In this document: positions 1 through 20,094 of the stretch, piece after piece | How the letters are laid out: every line of letters starts with the position of its first letter | How positions within the stretch are numbered: the first letter of the stretch is position 1 | Source of the DNA: Dirofilaria immitis | Lineage: Eukaryota > Nematoda > Chromadorea > Rhabditida > Onchocercidae | DNA length: 64,000 bases | Assembly (NCBI GenBank): GCA_024305405.1 | Contig: JAKNDB010000015.1 | Location: forward strand, 502,001 to 566,000 | Reading direction: 5' to 3' | Notes under the pieces: model-generated | Told to the model about the DNA's origin: nothing | Databases searched by the model: none | Seen by the model: only the letters and a program-made list of their open reading frames with translations | Position numbers and translations under genes: made by a program

Positions 1-427
<427 letters not shown>

Positions 428-3268
428 TTTTTGAAAATGAATATGAAATATGATCATAGAATTTAGATCGGTGAGGAATGAAGAGTTTGGAGATTTATTG
501 GTGATTGATTTAATATAAATATATTATATAGTATTTTGATCTTATGATATGAAGCATGACAAATTGCCCTCGTGAAGACCTAGATTAAAGATAATATGTT
601 ACTTCAATATATATATATATATATATATATACATTTTTCTCATTCCTCTAATATGGAAGTGGAATTGAGATCAGAAAGGACTGTATATCGTTTTTGATAT
701 GTTTTTAACACAAATCGGAATATTATTGTGATATATATACTGATACGTTTAGCAAATTGTGAAGTAAACTACTGAACGAAGAATTTAGAATGATACATAA
801 AGCGGTTCGGTAGGTTTTTATTTTCCTCTTTCCCATTGATGCAATTATATATTTAGATATTTTTATTATTTCATTTTGGATTTTAGATTATTTCTTGAAA
901 TCTTTCCGTAAATTAGTTTTTTTCCCAGTGCACTTTTTTATTTTTTATTTCTGTGAACAATTTTGAAAATTCAAGTTTGAAATATGGAAGTATTTAGAAG
1001 GTTTATAATTACGTATTTAGATTATATATTAGTCCTAAAATATTGAATCATCTAGATGATCTATAATGATTATTGCTTAAGATATTTGATTTTTATACTT
1101 CTTTAGAGAAACATAAATATTAGAATTTAATTTCCATGGATCTAAGGCAAAAATGTCAAGTTGAAACTTATTATTTTTGTACGTTAATTAGTCATGAAAC
1201 TCAGATTTGTATTTTGAACTTTCATTTGTTAATTATATTTTGAGTATGAAAGATGAATATTGCACTTATCATTTAATTATTGATACAACAAAGGGTAGTT
1301 ATGTGTAAATCCTTTCTAGGGAAATTTTTAGTTTTTAATCATTTCAGTTGTCTACTTTTTATACTTCTTTAGTTTGATTACTAGAGTAATATCTTGGGGC
1401 TTTCATTTGCAGTGCTTTCAATACTACCAAGATAACATTTCCTGATCATAGTCATTCAAAGCCAAATTTTTTTATCTTTGCTATTTTATTGATTATTTCA
1501 TTTCAGAATATATGTATTTCATTATTTAGTAATACTATGTATCAACTTTCCATATAATTTTGAAAATCACTTTTACATTTTTTAGATGTTCAAATACAGC
1601 TGTTATAATTAAGCAGAGATTGTAGAACATAGCCATACTGAGAGAAACTCTCGAATTTGATGAATTCAAAGAAGCTCAAATTTCACCATCATACAGAAGA
1701 GGGAAGGAAAAAGATATGGAACAATGAAAATTCTTGCCAGCACTATTCAAAGGCATATTTATTTAAGCTAAGTTACCGATATTTGCAATTATTTTGTTTG
1801 ATTTTATGGAAGTTCGAGAAATAAGTCTTTGTAGATTTTGAAAAATAACTGCATAATCTATTTCAGAGCTAAATTCATAGTCATTTTAAATTCCCAAAAT
1901 TTGAGTCTTTTTGAATTCGTATTTTTTTAAGTTTTTAAACAATTTCCATTATTTGTGAATGTTTCGAATACCTTCATATTTTGAATGGATTCTTGCAAAA
2001 TGAATTTTGCCATTTGTTGCGTAAACGACTCATTCTTTTGTTTTATGTTTTATGCAAAATTTATGAAGATATATGTCAATGGTGGTACCACATCGATTTA
2101 TTCCTCTTTGTCTATCTCAATATCAACATCGATCTGTGGACAGATATTTTCCAGATTATAAGATGATTTAGCAGATCATTTCTTTTCAATATTCAGTTGC
2201 GATCTGAAACCTAACTCTTCAGGAAGATATAATTCCTCTGGATAATCATAGTTATTCATGAATTATTATAGAGATACGGTCTTGGCTCATGAAGTGATTC
2301 TATTTAGTTTTCAGATACTATTTCGTAAAAGATTTTTTTACCATACTAAGATTGGGAAGCCTCCATGTATTTTTGCATGTGTTTTATTCGTAAAATTTGT
2401 ACTGTATGAACGATTTCGAGGAGAAATTTTGGAAGGTCGGTGATTTATTTGCAAGAAACGAAATTGTAATAGTTTACAATAATTTATTGTAATTATTTTT
2501 GACTGAGTATCTCATATAGGTCTACCTCATTCCGTGCTACTATCAGGCTGAAGGACTTAAAAGTAGCGGTTTTTGAAGCATAGTTGCTATGTAATTTATG
2601 ATCGAAAATCTTGATTGCTAAATCGGATTGCAAAATCTTGAATGCGCACAGATATGATAACAGTTTGCATATTTTCGCATTCACTGGAATGGTCGTTTCC
2701 ATGTAAGTTTAAAAACGTGGATGCCGCAACAGACAATGGCGATATGGTTGCGAAATGCAGCGTAAGATGAATGAAAAATATATGAAAAGCATCAATTGAG
2801 CAGTAATAATTAAATTACTGGACTAGAAATTACTGGACGAATTTCTACTGATTCCAAGCATATCCTGATGCGTACAGGCATCAGACGCGAATGATTCTAA
2901 AATGCAAATATCATGATCTGATTTATATTTTTTGTAGTGAATTTCAGGCTAATGCTAGGAATAAGCTGCAGTCTTTATCAAAAATAGATCAAATTGTTTT
3001 CATGGGAATGCTGCTTCATCTTTCTGATTTATGATCGATTGATTGACCGGTCGTCTGATCAGTAATTATCGCTTATTGAAAAATATTCATAATAAAAATA
3101 CTGAGAAATACAGTAAATTAGTTGTTGTTGACATTGCTTCGAATTAATTTGTTCTTTTTATTACTCATGCAAAGTTTTAGATATCTGCGGTGTCATATTA
3201 TTTACATAATCATTTGGACATGAAATCTCCAAAATACTTCAGGATTTAATCCAATAATAGAACAATTA
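428..3268. other. Intergenic region without recognised gene
   Basis: This stretch between the amine oxidase stop and MTFP1 is AT-rich and full of stops in all frames. It contains an (AT)n run at 607-631. Open frames at 1981-2166, 2258-2443 and 2493-2702(-) show no recognisable motif and no supporting splice pattern. The end, around 3231-3242 (tacttcag), is a good 3' splice or spliced-leader acceptor immediately upstream of the MTFP1 start. Confidence 0.5.
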
Positions 3269-5196
3269 ATGGATAAACTAACAATTTATGACAAAGCTCA
3301 GAAAGATTTGCATGAAGTGGACATTTATCGCGATACACCAATACGATTTCTTGGTAAGCTCTATATCATCTATATATTCTTCATTATGCTTGATCCGTCG
3401 TCTGAGGTATGTCGCAAATTGTCAGGAGGGTCGATCGATAGAGTATGTATTAATGAGAATAGCATTTTAAATATAGTAAGTAAGCTTAAAAAGTAAAATA
3501 GGCAATTTTTTCATTTTTTTCTCCAAATTTTGAAATTCTTAAATTGTTTTAACTTAGTTTTGTAAATTTCATGCAAAGACAAGATTTGAGGAATTTATGT
3601 AGTGAAAAATATTCTTTCTTTTTGCATTGCAACAATTCCCTTAAACTTCAAACGTTGGCAGGGCAAAATTCAAAGACACCATTTCCCAATCTCAGGTAAT
3701 TAACCCATTAATACGGTAAGTTATTCTAATATGACAATGAAGTCAAGGGGAAAAAAAGGGGACAAAAACATCCGATTTACAGTGGATCCAGTCAACCTCT
3801 CGAATCACATCCTTCATAATCATTTAATGTTCAAAACCCTTTTCTTTCGTAGGTGGAGGATCCTGATACAGTTGACTATAAGAAATAGAGCCTTTGTTAG
3901 TGTGTGGGAAATACAGCTTATAAGAGAAAGGTAGACAATTTTTAGCTTATATAACACGATACGATAAATACGCAGGTTCAGTGTTTATCCATATGATATC
4001 CAACACAAAGAAATCATTGAATTCTCTGATTTTCTGATTCTCTTCGTGATTTCAGGCAATTTGAATTAGTTTAAAATTCTCTTCTGAAATTTCATATTTT
4101 TGTATTTTCATTTTAAAAAATCTTTGTAATAATCAGAAAATATATTGCTATATATAGCATATTTGTTTCTGTATAGACTATGGATTTATTTGAAATGATA
4201 CTGCTCTTCATTTATCTCTCATTTTCTTTTTTAGGTTATGCAAATGAAATTGGCGAAGCTTTTCGTACTTGGGTACCGGTAAATTTAGTGCGATCGTCAT
4301 ATGTTGTTGCAATGGGTTACGTTTTTTCTGATACAGTAGACAAAAGTCAGAAAACTTATCAGGTAGGATTATTTGCATGAGTTCCTGGATAACTTAATTT
4401 ATAGACCTATTTCTTAACAATAGATAAAACGGACAGTTCTTGGCATGGTGATGTTAGATCCATTGGAAATGTATTACACTGATTGACCAAACAAATCCAA
4501 TAATTTATTTTTCATTTATATATTATCACTTGATTAGTATCTTTAAAAGATTTCAATTTTAGTTAAATTACCCTAGCAGTAAGGAACGATATCGAGCCGT
4601 TGCTTTTCGAGCTGTCGATACATTCATCTGGCAGAGTTTGGCATCTGTTATCATTCCAGGATTTATCATCAATCGCGTCTGTTATTTATCAATTAAATCG
4701 CTTAACTGGTTAGTTGTTGTATACAAAGAATTCGTACTTAATCACTTTTAGTTCATTAAAAAAATGTATATTACATGGAAATATGAAAATACTTTAAAAA
4801 TGCAGTCAACTTAATAGATAAATGACTGGTCACAGTAGAAAATATAATATCTATTTGATAAATTGATGCTTATTAAATATAACATCTAACTGCATGCTAT
4901 ACTGCAATACCTAACAGATTTCTATTTTTGCAACATAATTTTTTAGGTACAACGATTCATTCAATCAAAACTTATCATTATGACATATAAGTTTATTCTT
5001 TAATAAAATTATTGTTGCAACTGTTTCTTTAATTTAAAGGTCAACAAAATGGCCATTAAAAGTACAAAAATTGACATCAACAATATTGGGACTATGCACT
5101 ATTCCATTCATCGTGAAACCAATTGATACAGCCGTTGAGATTGGAATGCAATCGTTTATAAGAAAATATTATCCAGTGGAAATTTTCGAAAAATAA
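3269..5196 (+). CDS. MTFP1: Mitochondrial fission process protein 1 (MTFP1/MTP18)
   Basis: Four exons, 3269-3353, 4235-4362, 4563-4708 and 5040-5196, join in phase and give 171 residues, against 166 in human. Conserved blocks in order are YRDTPIRFLGYANEIGEAFR, VDTFIWQSLASVIIPGFIIN, and TILGLCTIPFIVKPIDTAVE near the C-terminus. These match the inner-mitochondrial-membrane protein MTFP1, which promotes mitochondrial fission. The protein has about three hydrophobic segments, roughly residues 44-60, 88-105 and 130-145. The ATG at 3269 is the first in the open frame and lies 27 bases after a consensus acceptor at 3242, which fits spliced-leader trans-splicing. No frameshift is needed, unlike most neighbours. 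An AATAAA at 5530-5535, about 330 bases past the stop, could be the poly(A) signal. Confidence 0.93.
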
Positions 5197-6428
5197 CAGC
5201 TTCGATGATGATATCTTCGATGACAAGTTCCGTTTAATTTTTTTGAAGTATCATTTTCAGAATTTTCTTCCTGTATTCCGCTTATGAGAAGGATGATAAA
5301 CAAGTTGAAATGTGCATAATGTCAAATTTTAAATTCATCATTAGGCATCCAAACAACTTTTATTATTGATAACAAAACTGAGGCATTGTTGACAGCAAAT
5401 ATTTTTACATTCCTCTCCGGATCATCATTGGAAGCAATTATGAAAAATGTCTTCAGTGTCCTGTTTCTTGGCATTAATCACAATTAAACTTCATCAGTTG
5501 GCATTATTTTAATCAATTATTTTTTATTTAATAAAATTATAGATATTTCCTAGAAATTTAATACGATCATACAAATTTGTTTGTTTTCTGTTTACAATAT
5601 TTTTTTCAAATATGCTTGCATTCTTGTCACCGAAAATATGCTTGTGGTATTCACATATTCTTAAAGAATAGAAAATTCGAGCTTTTCTGAAGATCAAAAC
5701 TATTGCTTTTTCTGATGATAAGATCAACTTTCATATTTTTCCTTGTAATTATTAGGGTATTACTTTATGATATGTGCATTATTTGAAATATTTTTGCAGG
5801 AATAAATTTTTTTAAAGTTTGTTTCTCTTTACAATGTTATAATTTCTCATTTTATAATATTTCTCATTATTTGTTGTATAACTATGCTTATAAGTATTAG
5901 TTTATAATTATGCATATGCATGGTATAAATATCAGCATTTGCAATTATGCCAAACAACAAAGTATATCATAATTTGATATAGTTTGCTTGACCATCATCT
6001 TAATTTACAATATTTTTTAAAATCGATTGGATTGATTTTGTCGTTGCTTTCTGGGGCTCATTTTACAGCTTGATCTTATTAAGTTGTCATTATTTGTTTT
6101 AAGATTATTAGTTTCCAAAACATTCTTTTTTCCTCCAATGAGAAGTGATTCTTTCACTCATAAATTATATGAAAATTTGGTCATGGCAATACTATTACTA
6201 TCTTCGTTTATGCAAATTTTTTTTCTACTTAGTTTAATGAGATTGTACATATTGATTTTGCAATCGAATAGTATTCTTTATGTAATGTCGTTCGATGAAT
6301 GCATTTAGCAAAGGCTTTTTTTTTTATTTACTTATTTTCTCTATTTCAACTATACTTTAGGATTTAGAGTTAAAATAGGAAAACGTATCGTCATCATTGT
6401 ATATTTTATTGGTTGAAGTGTTTGTAGA
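5197..6428. other. 3' UTR of MTFP1 and intergenic spacer
   Basis: No coding exon was recognised between the MTFP1 stop and the helicase start. The stretch is T-rich on the plus strand. The candidate poly(A) signal AATAAA at 5530-5535 is the only feature I can point to; the open frames at 5524-5727(-) and 6084-6308(+) look like chance. Confidence 0.45.
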
Positions 6429-12188
<5,760 letters not shown>

Positions 12189-13997
12189 TTTTGTAAGATC
12201 TCTTTTTGTTCCGTTTGCAGTTCTTTATTTATTTATTGTTTCTTTTTAGCATTTTTTAGGCTCAAATTTTGGCTTGATAGTTGCTAATTTTTCATGTAAA
12301 AATTAAGTTTATGTTTTAGATCTGATTAGTTTCAATTTCAAGGTGTAAATAAGTGCACTCTTCTTTGAATTAATTCATTGAAGTTGAAATATGTTTCAAA
12401 ATTAATAAATATCAGCATTTTCTGATCGAAGGTAATTAATTTCACAAAATATTTACATACGTTTGATTTGAATTTTTACAAGAATGGGAAAGAAAAGCTT
12501 TTGGAAATTTATCCTGAATAATTAGAGAGAATGTGTGTACTTAATGAAATTATTATTTTGATTAAAAAATATGAATATTTTCTAAGGGACAAATTGGATA
12601 GCAATAGTTACTTCTTTGAATTAGTTCATTGAAACCGAAAAAGTTTGTTATCTATTAATTCTCTATAATTTCATTTAGAATAATAGTATTAGAAAAAGTT
12701 CTAGATAAATGTCTAGATAAACACTGATAATTTTAGAGAATTTAAAAATAAACTTTTCGGAGGAAGATACTATAAAATGATAAACCTTTAAGAAAGAATA
12801 ACTTTATGATGGTTTGAATTGCATCTGATTGCAACTAATTTAAGATCTATTAATAAGTACATGATCTCATTTTGTTTTAATCGGAATTCCTAGCAGGTTC
12901 TTTAGTTATCAATTTTAAATATCAATTTAATTAATATTTAGAATTTGTTTCACCCTTACTTTTGTTAAATTTCTGAAGTATCTCTGTAGCATTGGTCTTC
13001 CCTATATTATTGTAATTCATGAGCATGGAGCTCATCATTATTCCTTATGATTTCCAAATACCTCGTCAGTAAAGTTACTGGTTTTATTTATTAAGGATTG
13101 TAACCTTTTGTCAATCAGTATTATGACATTCCTTTAATTTATTATCTGCTATATTGCCGCATTTTCATGGAACATCTGTATTTTTAAGAAATCACTAATG
13201 TGTGTCGATTTCGTCAGTAATTGATTTTTATTTTCAAGTGCAATAATGAGCTTTTTTGCTCATCATAATGTTTTTTTTTTTGGATTCATAGACGATTAAT
13301 ATTTCATAATCGTTATTATCAATTAATTTATTCAATTTTAACACTTTATGGATGTGAGATTGATATTCTGAGGCAAAAAAAGCATATACATTAATGTTTC
13401 TCTGAATAATATAAAATAAAAAATTTTTGCATTGAAAATTTAACCAATAATAATAATTCCTTACATGTTGAATCTGATCTCTGTCTATCCTGAAATTATT
13501 TCAGGAATTTCCGTACAATTTTTTTCTTTCTTGTTTTTTTGCTAATAATATTCAGGAATTACGATGGCACTTATAAGTAGGTTCTGCAAATCTTTTTGCT
13601 TCAATTTCTTCTTTTATATCACTAGCATATTGATATATCTTTATATCTTTACGCTTGTGCCTTCATTAATGCCTAATTTTGATGATACTTTTGTGAATGT
13701 ATTCTCTCCTATTTAATACTTTATTTTTTTAATTATTTAATTTTATTTTATTACAATAATGTTGCAGGGTGAAATTTTATTCATTTTATATATAATTATA
13801 TAATGAAATTTTATCTTTTCATGAAAGAAATGATAAGACTTGAAATTAATGAAGCCGTTTTTCTATCCTTTCTTGTTTTCTTTTTTTTTTTTGCAATGAT
13901 GAAAATATTAAAAGAGTTAGAAACAAAAAAAAAAGAAACGAAAAAAATTAGCAATTGATAAGATTATCATGTATATGTTTTATTTTTAAAAATCATT
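12189..13997. other. Convergent intergenic spacer between helicase and LIM-homeobox gene
   Basis: The helicase and the LIM-homeobox gene end tail-to-tail across this 1.8-kb AT-rich spacer. AATAAA at 12404-12409, 216 bases after the helicase stop, is a plausible poly(A) signal. Long T and A runs around 13880-13940 precede the LIM-homeobox stop. I see no coding exon. Confidence 0.45.
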
Positions 13998-16900
13998 TTA
14001 TAGCAATGTTGAATCCGTTTCAAAATATTCCGCTAATGATTTCTCAGGTGAATCAATAATGCAGCTATTTGTTTCAGTTTCGGTTTTACCATTATTTAGA
14101 TCATTATTATCGTTTGAGCTAGCACCAGATCGTTCATCTCGATGACTATCTTCTTCCGGACTTATTGATGTTCGCCATGTTTCTTCCATAGAATCACCGG
14201 TTGAACCACATGTTATCTGAAATTCAATGATTCCATATATAAGCATATTCAAAGTTTAGAATTAATCTTATTTACGATGACAAAAGAAAGAAAAAAAAGA
14301 TTACAAAATTTTCCTAATCTTACGAATATATAGTTATTTGAATTTCTTCGAAAAAAAAATTTGAAATGTTTAAATGCGTTTTATAAATAGCTTATATCAA
14401 ATAACTCATGCTAACAATAATTCTTGCATTTTTTAAATAAAGTTTTTTGATAAATAAAAATATACCGATTCATGGAACGAAGTACTTGGAATGGGTGGTA
14501 TATGAGGTGAATTACTAGAAATTTCACGACATTGCATACTATTACGACGAAATTTTGCTCGTGCATTTTGAAACCAAACCTAAAATGGTAAAATTTAAAT
14601 CTACAGTAAATAATAGTTATAATGATATCACGTATTATAATAGATATATGATATTAATAAGAGATATCGCTTGCATGATTTTTTCAAGAAAAACTTCCTT
14701 TACATTTTTCGAAATGCTCTCGATTGTATCCACCTAATATTATTGATATCGATAATTTATGGTCATCAAAAGAACTAGTCTATCTTTTTTCTTTTTTAAT
14801 CAATTTAAAATACAAAAATATTTTTAAAAAAATCATAAAATTGACCTGTAAAACCCTTTTAGTAAGACCAGTTCGTTGTGCTAATTGTTTTAAATCTTTC
14901 GCATCAGGATTATGATTTAAATTAAAATAACTTTTCATTGTTCTCAATTGATGATGTTTAAAACTGGTACGCATTCTTTTTGATTTATGCGTTATATTCA
15001 GTGTTTCTTCTTCAATACAATCTGCAAATTGATCTATCTTTCTTTTTTTTTTTTTTTAGCTAAATATTAGAAATGAAAAAATATTATGATTAAAACTAAT
15101 CAAATTATCCATATATTTTTAAGCCATTATTGATGCCTGAAAAGTTCGAAAATATTACGAATGACTAAATATAGGAATGAAATATGAATGTTATAGGTCA
15201 AGTTAGGTAATTTTTGATTATTTGCAAAATAATAAATACTTCAAATATTCAATAATTGAATATCATATTTAACATCGCTCATGCATGCATGTATCATTAT
15301 ATATAATTCACTATTGTCAAATATGTATGATCATTCATTAACAAGCTTATTGGATAAGAAAAAAGTGACCTTCCGATGATCTTTTTTCGTCGATAAAATT
15401 TAATTCACAATTTAACTTTACTATTTAATACTAATTAAATATTTTGATTAAAAGGATCAAAAGGTCAGATATTCAATAATTGAATATGAATATGATGTTC
15501 AGTATTGCTCATGCATACGATATATAACTAGTTCAATATCATCATCGGCTTCCTGGATAGGAAAAAAAATGACCTTCCGATGGCCTTTTTCGCCGATATA
15601 ATTTAATTCATAATTTAACGCTACTATTTAGAACTAATTAAATATTTTGATCGAAAAGGTTATAAAGGTCAAATCAATCATATCCTTCTCTAATAACAAA
15701 ATATCTTTGCTATATACCGCATAATATCAGAAAAGAAACGTTTCCCCCCTCCCTCAAATATATATTATATCTGTACCAAAATGAAAATGTGCTATTTATT
15801 TCTTCGCAAGAAATTATAATAACCATTCTTAAATGTTTACTATTCAAGAAATAAAAGCGGCTATATGATTATTATTATTATTAACAAAGCTTGCGTTTCC
15901 TTTTTCATTCGCCAATTAGTGATTGGATACGGTAATTGTTAGCCTACGGTATGAATTTGCTTTTGCACTACTTGTTTCTATGGTAATGATAATGATGGTG
16001 ATGATGATGATATGTTGCTGCTAGTAATTTTTATTGCATTTTTTGATTCTTATATTTTAAGATTTTAACAATCTATAGTAATTTTTAAATTTCTCATTTC
16101 TTAATTTTATTTCTCTTATCGTTATTTCGATATTTTTCCATGTTTGAGAATTGAATAAATCTGATAAGTTATGCTATCCGTTCAATGAAATGATAAAGTA
16201 TGAATAATAAGCAGGAAGAAAATTAATAATCGATTAGGTATAGTTTTTATATAATTATCAATTATATTATTAAAAAGAATAGTTAAAAAAAGAATAGTTT
16301 TACAAAATATTACGAAATATTTGATAACGGAATGATAAATAAATGATAAAAGATAGATTGCAAATGAAAAATGATTATTAATGGAAAAACGTTTAACCGG
16401 AATCACAACTATTTCTTCTATTCAACTGAAAACATATTTAAAAGGATTTTATCTATTTCTATTGCACCGGTAACTTGTTTAACCGGAATTTATCTATAAC
16501 TATTTAACTGGTGTCATAATTAACTTGAATTTATTTATTACTATTCAACTGGTGACATAATTAACCGGAATTTATGTATTTCTATTTAACCGGCAACTTG
16601 TTTAACCGGAATTTATCCATTACTATTCAACTGGAAAACACATTTGATTAATCGATAACTGTTACATATAATTTGCATATAAGAAGTTTTTGATCGTAAA
16701 TTCGTTCATCGTCATAAATATGATATTGCATACGGATAAATGCAATATTTTCCGGAAATAAAAAAAAAAAGAAAATTAATTAAAAACACCAGTGCCAACC
16801 AATACTATCAGTAGTTTCCATATCATCCGATGATTTCTTCCATTTACGACATCGTTCTTTACCTCGTACAATTGCATTCTCCGATGTTTCAGCTTGTAGT

Positions 16901-19900
16901 GTATTATTATCATCAGATGGATTGATTGCACCAAAATGCACTAAAACCTGAATATCATTTCCTTACTGATAAAAAAGAAAAGAAAAAAAACATTGCAACT
17001 TTCAATTATTGAAATTTTTTACAAATAAGATAAGTTTAAATTTCATTTCAATAATAATATCAATAATATTTATCATCATATTGTTAAATGATAATAATTT
17101 TGTGATAATTTTAATATAATAAGAGAAGTTTAAATTTCATTTTCAATAATAATATCAATAATATGTGTCATCGTACTGTTAAATGATAATAATTTTTGTT
17201 GTTTGATAATTTTAAAAATAAAAATGATGAAATATCGAGATTGACTTTATTTATTTCAAATATTTATTTGTTCAATTTCAAATTTGTTTTCTTGCATTTT
17301 GATCGAAAAAGAATTATCATTATTTCTGATAAAAATTATAGTGATATATATGGATCATTTAAGCAATCCAACATGATGAGACTGGACTTATTTATTAAAT
17401 ACATTAATGATAAAGTCCTGACAATAAAACGATAGTGATATATATATGTATTCTTTAAGCAACTTAATATGATAAGCCTAGACTTATAAGTTCGAACAAT
17501 TATTTTGTTTCAAAAATTCACAAAAAATTATTTAAGTTATTTAATCCATTTTCTATTCATCCATTTTAAAATTCTATCCCTGTGATAAATATATAATTGA
17601 TAATTTTTATCTTGCATAATTTTGTTCAAATTATTAGTTACAAAATCAAACTACTATTATTAACTCTTACAATAGTCAATTAGTATGATTAATTATTAAT
17701 AATTTCATTTTTTCAGATTTATTTTAGTCATTACTTTTAAACAAATTAATCAATGCTTATTTATATCATGATAAGGAGGAGGAGGAAATGTTAAGTTTTA
17801 AGTTTAAACTTTGATAAGATAAGATATATATATAATTTGAAAAATTTAATAAGATTTACTTTAGTCATTACTTTTTAAACAAATTAAGCAATGCTTATTT
17901 ATATTATGGTAAGACAATGCTTATTTATATTATGATAAGGCGATACTTATTAATATCATGATAAGGAGAAAGAGGAAGTGTTAAGTTTTAAATTTAAACT
18001 TTGATAAGATAAGGTACATATATATAATTTGAAAAATTTGATAATATTTACTTTAGTCATTACTTTTAAACAAATTAAGTAATGCATATTTATATTATGG
18101 TAAGACAATGCTTATTTATATTATGATAAGGCGATACTTATTAATATCATGATAAGGAGAAAGAGGAAATGTTAAGTTTTAAGTTTAAACTTTGATAAGA
18201 TAAGATATATTTAAAATTTGAAAAATTTTTATGAAAGAGAAACTAATCACCGTGACAATATAATGTACCATTACAACCCATCATGAATAATTCACTTGGT
18301 CGTAATGGTGTGGAACAAATACAACATGTAAAACATTCCAAATGAAAAATCGCTTCATTCGCTTTCATAACGATATCTTCGTCGCATAGCACCGTCGCAC
18401 ATCGTTCACAACGTTTACCGTATTTACTATAAGATAATTTAATGGATCGTAAGATATCGTAATAATGAGTGAACTATCTATATCTTTCTTGATGCTTTAG
18501 ATTTGAATTATTATTGAGGAAATTATTATTATCAGTATTGATAAGTGATTAGTTGTTAAGTGTATTATTTTAATCATTTCAAAATTATGAATTCTAAGAC
18601 ATCCATCTATCTTAAAATGACTTGTATCGTTCTTGATATTTTAAATTTGAAGTAAGAAAATTATCAATATTGATAAGTGATTAGTTGTTAAATGTATTAT
18701 TTTGATTATTTCAAATTGATTATCAATTTTACGAATTCTAAGATATCCATCTGTCTATCTATCCATCCATCCATCTATTTACTTATCCAGATATCTATCT
18801 ACCTTTGATGAATGAACTATATCTTTTTGGATATTTTAGATTTGAATTATTATTGAGATTGATCACTTCAAAATTGATTATCAAATTTAATCTGCTTAAT
18901 CAATAAATTGCAAAAAAGGAAAGGATACATCAATATTCATTCAAATGATCGCAAATTCATTGAGGAAACAAAAAAGATATAAGATAATGGAATACTTAAA
19001 TTACAGATAATGGAATACTTAAATTACTGATAATGGAATACTTAAATTCAATTTAATGATGTTTAACTTTTATTCATGCATAATAAGACTATCAGCATGA
19101 ATGTGCGAAACGTTATTTACGCTAATTTTGAATATACTGTTAGCAAGTAGGATAACGTATGATTCCTTGCTTAGATCAATTTGAAAATTTCCTTCAACAT
19201 CATTATTCATGCATGATAAAGCTATCAATACAAATGATAAAGCTATCAATATAAGTGTACGAAACGTTGTTATCTACGTCAATTTTGAATATACTGATAA
19301 CGAATAGGGATAATGTATGACTTTTATTTTAAATTAATTTAAAAATTTTCTTTAATATGATAATAATTTGTTAATCAATTATCAAAATATAAATTGATAA
19401 GAAATTTCTTACGCAAAATAATCATCACGACAAAATACCATTCCATTTTTGTAGTAACATGTTGATGAAGTTTGTAGTAAACAATGACATATGCAACAAC
19501 GTAAACATTCATAATGCCAACTTTGTTCGTTCATTAATAGATAATGTTGATCAGTGATTGGTATCATACATGATACGCAACAACCTATTTTTATATATCA
19601 TTTCATTCATTCATTTATTAATGATAATTTTTTAACAGATATGATATTTGATCTGTCAAATTAAGATTTTAATTAATCCTACATATTCTATTATCAAAAT
19701 ATAACACAATTCTTAATTTTAATTAATCATTGATAAGTTTTATTTTTTTCTAATGATAATTTATTGTTTAAAAAATAGTTGATTAATATTAAAAGATTAT
19801 TTTATGATTACAAATAATCATTAAATGAAATTGTTTCTTTTTTTTCTCAAAAAGATTACCTGCAGTTGTAACTTGACATAAAGCGGTTGATGTTGATGGT

Positions 19901-19965
19901 GCAGTTGAAATTGGAGGTGATGATCTGGTTTGAGTATTATCATTTAATGATGATAAATAGATCAT
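13998..19965 (-). CDS. ttx-3: LIM-homeobox transcription factor, Apterous/LHX2/9 (TTX-3) class
   Basis: Seven exons on the minus strand: 19965-19860, 19584-19413, 18426-18244, 16965-16800, 15021-14846, 14579-14466, 14216-13998; about 378 residues. LIM1 has ligands C38, C41, H59, C62, C65, C68, C87, D90. LIM2 has C99, C102, H121, C124, C127, C130, C150, D153; all 16 zinc ligands are present. The homeodomain (about 222-281) contains RMRTSFKHHQLRTMKSYF, NHNPDAKDLKQLAQ and VWFQNARAKFRR, with Q50 and N51 of the recognition helix; this is diagnostic of the LHX2/9-Apterous class. In C. elegans this class specifies AIY interneurons. The fourth exon, read from the strong acceptor ttatcag, needs one extra base near 16945-16955. 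A poor acceptor (taag, exon start 16961) with donor at 18250 would avoid the indel but cuts off LIM2 ligand D153. The Ser/Thr-rich N-terminus may have further exons upstream. Confidence 0.93.
15247..15675. repeat. Diverged tandem duplication (about 224 bp) in LIM-homeobox intron
   Basis: Two head-to-tail copies, about 15247-15470 and 15471-15675, lie in the intron between the LIM2-side exon and the homeodomain exon. Each begins with the palindrome attcaataattgaat. Each also carries a tgaccttccgatg block, a tttaattca(c/t)aattta block, and a tail ending in aggtca. Divergence is substantial, so the duplication is old. Confidence 0.75.
16440..16634. repeat. About 41-bp tandem repeat (AACCGGAATTTA), intronic
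   Basis: About five degenerate copies of a unit containing 'ctatttaaccgg...taaccggaattta' lie in the same LIM-homeobox intron. The recurring (a)accgg core stands out from the AT-rich background. Confidence 0.7.
17700..18240. repeat. About 190-bp tandem repeat, three copies, intronic
   Basis: The segment beginning 'gttaagttttaa' recurs at about 17790, 17980 and 18171. Between copies lie 'tttagtcattacttt' and repeated 'aatgcttatttatatta' blocks. It sits directly against the LIM2 exon (18244). Confidence 0.8.
19065..19330. repeat. Imperfect two-copy repeat in LIM-homeobox intron 2
   Basis: A block running from 'attcatgcat' through 'gaatatactg' to 'gtatga' occurs at about 19072-19163 and again at about 19200-19320. 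The second copy has an internal duplication of 'aaagctatcaat'. Confidence 0.6.
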
Positions 19966-20094
19966 CTGGAAATTAAATTGAGCATTAGTATAAAAAAGAG
20001 TTTAAAAAATTATTTTCATAAAAGTTGACAAATTACATAATAAAAATTTTTTTTTTATTTTTTAAAAATGCTAAAAGAATATTATTTCAAAAAT

